In this document: in pieces, positions 5,421 through 9,284 of the stretch
How the letters are laid out: each line of letters opens with the position of its first letter
Numbering within the stretch: position 1 is the first letter of the stretch
Assembly: GCA_003695555.1 (NCBI GenBank)
Contig: RFIU01000225.1
Span: forward strand, 1-9,284
Reading direction: 5' to 3'
From: Alphaproteobacteria bacterium
GTDB taxonomy: Bacteria; Pseudomonadota; Alphaproteobacteria; Sphingomonadales; Rhodothalassiaceae
DNA: 9,284 nucleotides
Program-made: the position numbers and the translations under genes
Notes under the pieces: model-generated
Told to the model about the DNA's origin: nothing
Databases searched by the model: none
What the model saw: only the letters and a program-made list of their open reading frames with translations

Positions 5421-6080
5421 TCACGCCTGCGAACCGGAGCCATCCCCACCCCTCCCCTTCCCGCCGGAGGCGGCACCGGCGAGCAGATCGCCCAGCGCCT
5501 GCAAAGGACTGCCTTTCGAGACGCGATGTTCGCCCGAAGAGATGACCTGCTCCGCATCGTCCGGCGTATCGCCCAGACCGTGGCGTTTCAGGGTTTCCTG
5601 CGCCAGCCCTTCGGCACGGGGATAGGGTTCGAGCGCCAGTATCAGCGATTGCGCGACGATTTCACCGAGATCGATTTCCTCTCCTTCCAGCAGATCATGA
5701 TCGATCTCGTCCAGGAAAATGGCCTCGCCCAACTCCTCTTCCAGGCGGCGCAACGCGTCCTCTTTCAGAAGATGAAGGCGGATCGGTGCCTTCTCCATCT
5801 CGAACGGAACCGGCGCAAAGCTGACGACGCAGACCTGTGCGCCCTTGGCGTCGAAACGCCCCTCGATCGCGACTCCATCGCGGATCGGCCAGACGGTGAT
5901 CTCGGCATCGAGATGATCTAGACGTTCGAGCCCGAAGCGCCGCGCCAGCGCCCGGCGGGCGCGCTCGTCCGCTTCGAGGCGCAGTTCGCGCCGTTCCCCT
6001 GATTTCAGCTCGTCGAGCGTCAGCGGGCAGGAAAATTCCGGCGCAACCGTCTTTTCCACCATCTTGTTCTTTACATTCAT
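5421..6080 (-). CDS. DUF177 / YceD-family protein
   Basis: The 219-residue protein is the alphaproteobacterial form of the DUF177 (YceD) family, which is linked to 23S rRNA maturation or accumulation in bacteria and plastids. The recognisable core is the segment GRFDAKGAQVCVVSFAPVP (74-92), then the acidic DEIDHDLLEGEEIDLGEIVAQSL (124-146), then LALEPYPRAEG (148-158), a strong family signature. The near-C-terminal SPLQALGDLL corresponds to the family's usual short terminal motif and is followed by a Gly/Ser tail. Only one central cysteine (C84) is seen; the Cys pairs of gammaproteobacterial YceD are absent. ATG 6080 overlaps the stop of the upstream chaperone gene (ATGA), so the two are translationally coupled. 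A second in-frame ATG seven codons in is possible. The position just before plsX is conserved across proteobacteria. Confidence 0.88.
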   Translation of the reverse strand: MNVKNKMVEKTVAPEFSCPLTLDELKSGERRELRLEADERARRALARRFGLERLDHLDAEITVWPIRDGVAIEGRFDAKGAQVCVVSFAPVPFEMEKAPIRLHLLKEDALRRLEEELGEAIFLDEIDHDLLEGEEIDLGEIVAQSLILALEPYPRAEGLAQETLKRHGLGDTPDDAEQVISSGEHRVSKGSPLQALGDLLAGAASGGKGRGGDGSGSQA

Positions 6081-6709
6081 TGTCCTGTTTCCGTCTGCCC
6101 GCCTGCAGGCCTTAGCACCGCAGCGGCTTCGTTCAGGCGGTCGAAGGGCAGATCCGTCAGCCTGTCTCGCACCGAAAGGGCATGACGCGCCAACCGATGC
6201 GCCGCCTGATACTCATCTTCGGAAATATCCGCCGGCTTCGGGCAACGCCAGAGATTTCGCAGCAATGCTTCGCTCAGGGCGGTTTCGCCTTCCGTGCGAC
6301 GCTCGCCATGCAATGCCGTGCGGTAGGCATTGACCCGACCCGCCCAGGCTCGGGCCATGTTCCTGATATGGCGTCCCACCGACATGTCGCCAACCCCCAT
6401 CTCGCGCAAAAGCCGGTCGAAGTCGTCGAACATCGCCTCCTGCACAAGCTGCAGCACGCGCCTCGCATCCCGCGTCTTTTCGACCTCCCCCTCAAGCCGT
6501 TCGGCAAGCAGAAACATGTTCAGCAGCAGAAGGTCGAAGCGTCCGTCGAATGTATCGGGCACGCCGAACTCGCGATAGAAGACGGGATCCCTTGACGCCG
6601 AAATCGCGGCGGCATGCAGTTCCTTAGCAAGGCGACCTGCACGGGCCTTGCGCGCTCCTCGCGCCCGACAATTCCTGATCAGCGTCTTCAAGTGGTCCGC
6701 CAGTCTCAT
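6077..6709 (-). CDS. Ubiquinol-cytochrome c chaperone (CBP3/UQCC1 family)
   Basis: The 210-residue product matches the ubiquinol-cytochrome c chaperone family (bacterial relatives of mitochondrial Cbp3/UQCC1), which helps assemble cytochrome b into the bc1 complex (complex III). Family marks are DPVFYREFGVPDTFDGRFDLLLLNMFLL (41-68) and the long signature FDDFDRLLREMGVGDMSVGRHIRNMARAW (94-122), followed by RVNAYRTAL (125-133). The C-terminal half is helical, with LLRNLW near 149-154. It has no signal peptide, in line with a cytoplasmic, membrane-associated role. ATG 6709 has AAGGAC upstream. It is the first gene of the minus-strand block and is divergent from bamE, with about 160 bases between the starts. 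Its stop overlaps the DUF177 start. Confidence 0.92.
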   Translation of the reverse strand: MRLADHLKTLIRNCRARGARKARAGRLAKELHAAAISASRDPVFYREFGVPDTFDGRFDLLLLNMFLLAERLEGEVEKTRDARRVLQLVQEAMFDDFDRLLREMGVGDMSVGRHIRNMARAWAGRVNAYRTALHGERRTEGETALSEALLRNLWRCPKPADISEDEYQAAHRLARHALSVRDRLTDLPFDRLNEAAAVLRPAGGQTETGQ

Positions 6710-6751
6710 TCTGCTGTCCTTCCCCGCCCCCCGCGGAACACGGAATGCGGC

Positions 6752-6781
6752 CTTGATTTCGTCACGCGCATCTGGCTCTAT
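6752..6781 (+). promoter_or_regulatory. Candidate promoter of bamE
   Basis: CTTGAT (6752-6757) and CTCTAT (6776-6781) each match the alphaproteobacterial consensus hexamers CTTGAC and CTATAT at five of six positions, with an 18-base spacer. Transcription would begin near 6788, leaving a leader of roughly 83 bases to the ATG at 6871. It lies within the region shared with the divergent chaperone gene. Confidence 0.4.
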
Positions 6782-6870
6782 CCGAGCCGCAGGTGCCCGG
6801 CAAGCGCCCGCCCGTGTTCAGCGGCCGGAAGACTGGTGGAAGCGGGCAAAGAAGCAACAAAGTAGTCACG

Positions 6871-7404
6871 ATGCATCGCATGAACTCGAACGATCGGAAG
6901 AATGGAAATGACCGCTGCCGACCGGCGCATGGGCAATTCTTCGTGCTCGCCTTGACGCTTGGCACGGCTTTGCTGCTTTCCGCCTGCAGCCGTGGCGAGG
7001 ATATCCACGGCTACATCTTCGATGACACCGTTGCCAATGCCATCTCGCCGGGAGTGGACAATCGCCGCTCGGTCCAGGACAGTCTCGGCTCGCCATCGAC
7101 GACCAGCGATTTCGGCCCCGAGGTGTGGTACTACATATCGCGCGAGACCAAGCGCAAGGGCTTCTTCAAGGAAACCGCCATCGATCAGAAGATCCTTGCC
7201 ATCGCCTTCGATGACGGGGGCACGGTCAAGGCGGTCAAGCACTATACGATGGCCGATGCCCGTCGGGTTCGTATCCGCAGCGACAAGACGCCGGTGCGCG
7301 GCAAGACGCTCAGCTTCTTTCAGCAGCTCTTCGCCAATATCGGCCGCTTTGCTCCTGGCACCGGTCAGAACGGACCGGGTGGCGGCCGCCCACCAGGGAC
7401 GTAA
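6871..7404 (+). CDS. bamE: Outer membrane protein assembly factor BamE (SmpA/OmlA lipoprotein)
   Basis: The 177-residue product is an outer-membrane lipoprotein of the BAM complex, which inserts beta-barrel proteins. Residues 1-22 form a long polar and basic N-region, FFVLALTLGTALLLSAC (23-39) is the hydrophobic core with lipobox LLSAC, and C39 is the lipidation site. The BamE domain follows: GVDNRRSVQDSLGSPSTTSDFGPEVWYYIS (61-90) with the typical G-SP and WYYIS elements, then KILAIAFDDGGTVKAVKHY (107-125). The C-terminus is a low-complexity Gly/Pro tail. I start at ATG 6871 because upstream codons of the open frame (to GTG 6793) do not resemble a signal sequence; ATG 6880 is also possible. 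The Shine-Dalgarno is weak. The divergent pairing with the bc1 chaperone gene fits other alphaproteobacteria, where bamE lies beside this block. Confidence 0.9.
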   Translation: MHRMNSNDRKNGNDRCRPAHGQFFVLALTLGTALLLSACSRGEDIHGYIFDDTVANAISPGVDNRRSVQDSLGSPSTTSDFGPEVWYYISRETKRKGFFKETAIDQKILAIAFDDGGTVKAVKHYTMADARRVRIRSDKTPVRGKTLSFFQQLFANIGRFAPGTGQNGPGGGRPPGT

Positions 7405-7711
7405 GCCTCACCCTCGCGGGCGGGACACCCACCTCTCGCCAGCCGGTTAGGTGCCACATGATTGGCGGCGGCATGAGGGGCGATCTTTCGGTCATGACCC
7501 TGCGAGCGATCGTCATCGCCGCCAGACGGGAACCGCTCGGGTTTAGTCTCCGGTTGCCCATGACCGGCAAGTGAGATGCCTGTTGTTTGCTATCCCCCCA
7601 TATGATCGCCTGCGAGAAGGCCACGAGGTTCGCACAAGGGTCATCGGATCCACCGGCAGAGCGTCTCTTCAGGTTTCTTCCAAGCGGCTGAGCGAACTCC
7701 CGAACAATAGA
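7405..7711. other. Intergenic segment without a recognisable gene
   Basis: No frame here has a family I recognise or a good ribosome-binding site. A minus-strand frame is open across 7310-7798, but it runs antisense through the end of bamE and through the terminator hairpin, so I do not call it. Structure is present: a perfect palindrome GGTCATGACC (7490-7499) lies between imperfect inverted arms GGCGGCGGCATGA (7464-7476) and TCATCGCCGCC (near 7514-7524), and CCGGT-ACCGG arms lie near 7552-7569. It does not match the conserved cores of RNase P RNA, tmRNA or SRP RNA as far as I can judge by eye. It could be a bamE 3' untranslated region, a small RNA, or a copy of a dispersed intergenic repeat. 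Confidence 0.4.
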
Positions 7712-7739
7712 AGACGGCCGGACCTCGGTCCGGCCGTCT
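7712..7739 (-). terminator. Rho-independent terminator of the S8 protease gene
   Basis: Arms AGACGGCCGGAC (7712-7723) and GTCCGGCCGTCT (7728-7739) are perfectly complementary over 12 bases, with a four-base loop CTCG. Read on the minus strand the hairpin is followed by TTCTATTGTTC, a U-rich tail, while the plus-strand side reads CCTCCCG. It therefore terminates leftward transcription about 100 bases past the protease stop codon. It may also slow transcription arriving from bamE. Confidence 0.75.
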
Positions 7740-7836
7740 CCTCCCGTGGCATCGGCTCTGTTCGGAGAGCGAAGCGGGGGGCTTGGTGTGGCCTCCACCC
7801 TCCTCGTGAGTGAGCCGTGGGAGCCCCGTATGGCGG

Positions 7837-9021
7837 CTACTTGTGGCAGATCGGGTCCGGATTGCCATCCGGATCGCCATTCGCGGTACCACTGGCGAAG
7901 GCCGTCCCATTGTTGATCAACAGGATGCCACCGACATGCGGCGCGGCCATCGAGGTGCCCGAAAGCGTCCTATAGGTGCCGCCCCTGTAAGTGGAGAAGA
8001 TGCTGACGCCCGGCGCCGCGCAATCGACCGGCGGATTCCCCCAGTTCGAGAAGGAAGCGAAATTGTCGTTCGAGTCGATTGCCGAGACCGTATAGACATT
8101 CGCATGGTTGGTCCGCGCCGGCGAGACATTGCCCGCAAACTGCGACTCATTGCCGGCGGCAAGCGAGAAGAAGACGCCCATGTTCGCGACATTGATGATC
8201 GCATTGTCGAGCGTGGAATTCGCCGGACCGCCCAGCGACATGTTGGCGATATCGCCCGGAATGCTGCCGGTTCCGACATAATCGACACCGGCGATGATGT
8301 CTGAGAAGGAACCGGAACCCTGCGAATTGAGCACGCGCACCGCGACCAGCGTCGCACCTGCGGCGACGCCGACGACGCCGAAGCCGTTGTTCTTGGCGGC
8401 AATCGTGCCCGCGACATGGGTGCCGTGGCCGTTGCCGTCGTCCGGCGAGCTGAGGCCAGTGACGAAGCTTTTCGACCATGCCGTGTTCACATTGAGATCA
8501 GGATGGTCAAGATCGATGCCGGTATCGATGACCCATGCATAGGTATTGAGCCCCGAACCGTCCATCGAGCCGCCGACGCGGGTAATGCCCCACGGCGTCG
8601 TCTGCGAGCCACTGGTGTGAGAAGCGATACCGAAACCGCCCTTCTTGGTCTTTGAAGGCTTGCCGTCCATGGCGAAGGCGACCGCATCGTCCTCCATGCG
8701 CATCACCATCGGATCCTGCGCCATGCGCATCGCCGAGGCCCGCGGCATGCGCACCGCAAAGCCCTTGAGCGCCGAACTGTAGATGTGAAGGATCTTGCCA
8801 TGGTAATCGCGGGCCATCGCCTTGGCATAGGATTCGACCTCAGCGGCCGGCATCGAATCCGAGAAGGTGACGATATAGCTGTCCTTCACCTTCATCCGCA
8901 TATCGGCGGAAATACCGAACTGGGCGGCCCGCTCGGTTTCATGCTCGGCATGAGCCACCGCGGAAAGCCCCACGATTCCCACCCCCGCGAGCAGCATAGC
9001 GAGCGTTTTTGGTCCCATCAT
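7837..9021 (-). CDS. Secreted subtilisin-like serine protease (peptidase family S8) with I9-type propeptide
   Basis: The 394-residue preproenzyme is complete. A Sec signal peptide covers residues 1-25 (basic K5, hydrophobic core LAMLLAGVGIVGLSAV, cleavage after AHA). Residues about 48-118 form an inhibitor-I9-like propeptide (SYIVTFSDSM through KGFAVRMP to ARRIDED-like MEDDAVAFAM). The catalytic triad is D166 in VIDTGID, H199 in GHGTHVAGT and S357 in SGTSMAAPH, with oxyanion N291 in AAGNES. The mature enzyme ends soon after the serine motif with a short Gly/Asp-rich tail (GDPDGNPDP), so there is no separate C-terminal anchor or pre-peptidase domain. The only mature cysteines I see, C334 and C392, could form a disulphide that ties the tail to the core. 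I start at ATG 9021 (tandem ATGATG) because GGGAGA lies six bases upstream and it begins at the signal peptide; the longer frame to 9090 adds residues unlike a leader. It is monocistronic, with its own promoter and terminator. Its substrate is unknown. Confidence 0.93.
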   Translation of the reverse strand: MMGPKTLAMLLAGVGIVGLSAVAHAEHETERAAQFGISADMRMKVKDSYIVTFSDSMPAAEVESYAKAMARDYHGKILHIYSSALKGFAVRMPRASAMRMAQDPMVMRMEDDAVAFAMDGKPSKTKKGGFGIASHTSGSQTTPWGITRVGGSMDGSGLNTYAWVIDTGIDLDHPDLNVNTAWSKSFVTGLSSPDDGNGHGTHVAGTIAAKNNGFGVVGVAAGATLVAVRVLNSQGSGSFSDIIAGVDYVGTGSIPGDIANMSLGGPANSTLDNAIINVANMGVFFSLAAGNESQFAGNVSPARTNHANVYTVSAIDSNDNFASFSNWGNPPVDCAAPGVSIFSTYRGGTYRTLSGTSMAAPHVGGILLINNGTAFASGTANGDPDGNPDPICHK

Positions 9022-9126
9022 CTTCCGTCTCCCTTTGTAAGCATGAGTTGTGGATCGGTGCGCAAAGCTTGAACACAAACTTTCGTGCATGAAAAGCCCA
9101 TGGTGGTATTTCTCTGTTCACATTCT

Positions 9127-9159
9127 CGCGATAATCGATCACGTTTTCGTGAGATCGCG
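9127..9159. repeat. Imperfect inverted repeat in the protease leader
   Basis: Inner arms CGATCACG (9136-9143) and CGTG-ag-ATCG (9148-9157) close on a TTTT loop. Outer arms CGCGAT (9127-9132) and ATCGCG (9154-9159) offer an alternative longer pairing. It lies about 105 bases upstream of the protease start codon and downstream of the predicted promoter, so it would be in the untranslated leader. Possible roles are an operator or an RNA structure; neither is shown. Confidence 0.35.
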
Positions 9160-9222
9160 CGCGGGAGCGATGAATCTCGCACGCTCGTTCAGGTGGGCAT
9201 GGGCAAAACGGAAATTTTTGCC

Positions 9223-9252
9223 ATATACCCATTAAAAATGAACAGCATCAAG
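9223..9252 (-). promoter_or_regulatory. Candidate promoter of the S8 protease gene
   Basis: Minus-strand CTTGAT (9247-9252) and GTATAT (9223-9228) each match the alphaproteobacterial hexamers at five of six positions, with an 18-base spacer that is AT-rich. The start of transcription would be near 9216, leaving a leader of about 195 bases. The stretch 9205-9284 is visibly richer in A and T than the rest of the window, as expected of a promoter region. Confidence 0.35.
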
Positions 9253-9284
9253 AAACGATCCAATTTCAATAAATGATTTTAGCA

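Noticed and set aside
7310..7798. Minus-strand open frame of 162 codons
   Set aside because: It runs antisense into the end of bamE and through a 12-base-pair terminator hairpin, and has no recognised domain. Kept only as part of an intergenic finding.
9085..9276. Plus-strand open frames near the right edge (63 and 61 codons)
   Set aside because: They lie in the AT-rich promoter and leader of the protease, have no clear ribosome-binding site and no family resemblance.
1..9284. CRISPR arrays, insertion sequences, prophage or toxin-antitoxin modules
   Set aside because: No regularly spaced repeats, transposase motifs, terminal repeats with target duplications, or paired small toxin and antitoxin genes are visible on either strand.

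Overview
The window is GC-rich chromosomal DNA that looks alphaproteobacterial, most likely from the Hyphomicrobiales (rhizobial) side. The evidence is gene content and order. On the minus strand run a cytochrome bc1 chaperone gene, a DUF177/YceD gene, plsX, fabH, ihfA and a MerR-family gene, and a BamE lipoprotein gene diverges upstream of them. Several predicted promoters fit the alphaproteobacterial CTTGAC/CTATAT pattern. The genus cannot be told from the sequence.

Layout from left to right. (1) 1-256, minus: the N-terminus of a secreted protein cut by the window edge. Its upstream region (257-428) carries a promoter-like sequence between two perfect palindromes. (2) 429-1652, minus: a threonine-synthase-family PLP enzyme. 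(3) 1744-2067, plus: a small HNH nuclease-like zinc protein, divergent from the PLP enzyme. (4) 2151-6709, minus: the conserved core block merR-type regulator, ihfA, fabH, plsX, DUF177 and cytochrome bc1 chaperone. There are ATGA overlaps at fabH/plsX and at DUF177/chaperone. (5) 6871-7404, plus: the outer-membrane assembly lipoprotein BamE. (6) 7405-7836: 432 bases with no convincing gene, holding a strong terminator hairpin oriented for the gene on its right. (7) 7837-9021, minus: a complete secreted subtilisin-like (S8) protease with an I9-type propeptide. (8) 9022-9284: its AT-richer leader and promoter region.

The core block joins envelope and respiratory housekeeping: PlsX and FabH sit at the phospholipid/fatty-acid branch point, DUF177 proteins are linked to 23S rRNA metabolism, the chaperone serves complex III, and BamE serves outer-membrane protein insertion. 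IHF-alpha is a DNA-bending regulator. The most pointed regulatory observation is an exact match to the IHF consensus overlapping the likely -10 element of ihfA, which suggests autoregulation.

I see no CRISPR array, prophage, insertion sequence, tRNA or rRNA. I do not find evidence for a wholly new multi-gene system. The least explained parts are the HNH protein, the MerR-like regulator, the palindrome-flanked promoter at the left, and the 7405-7711 intergenic segment.
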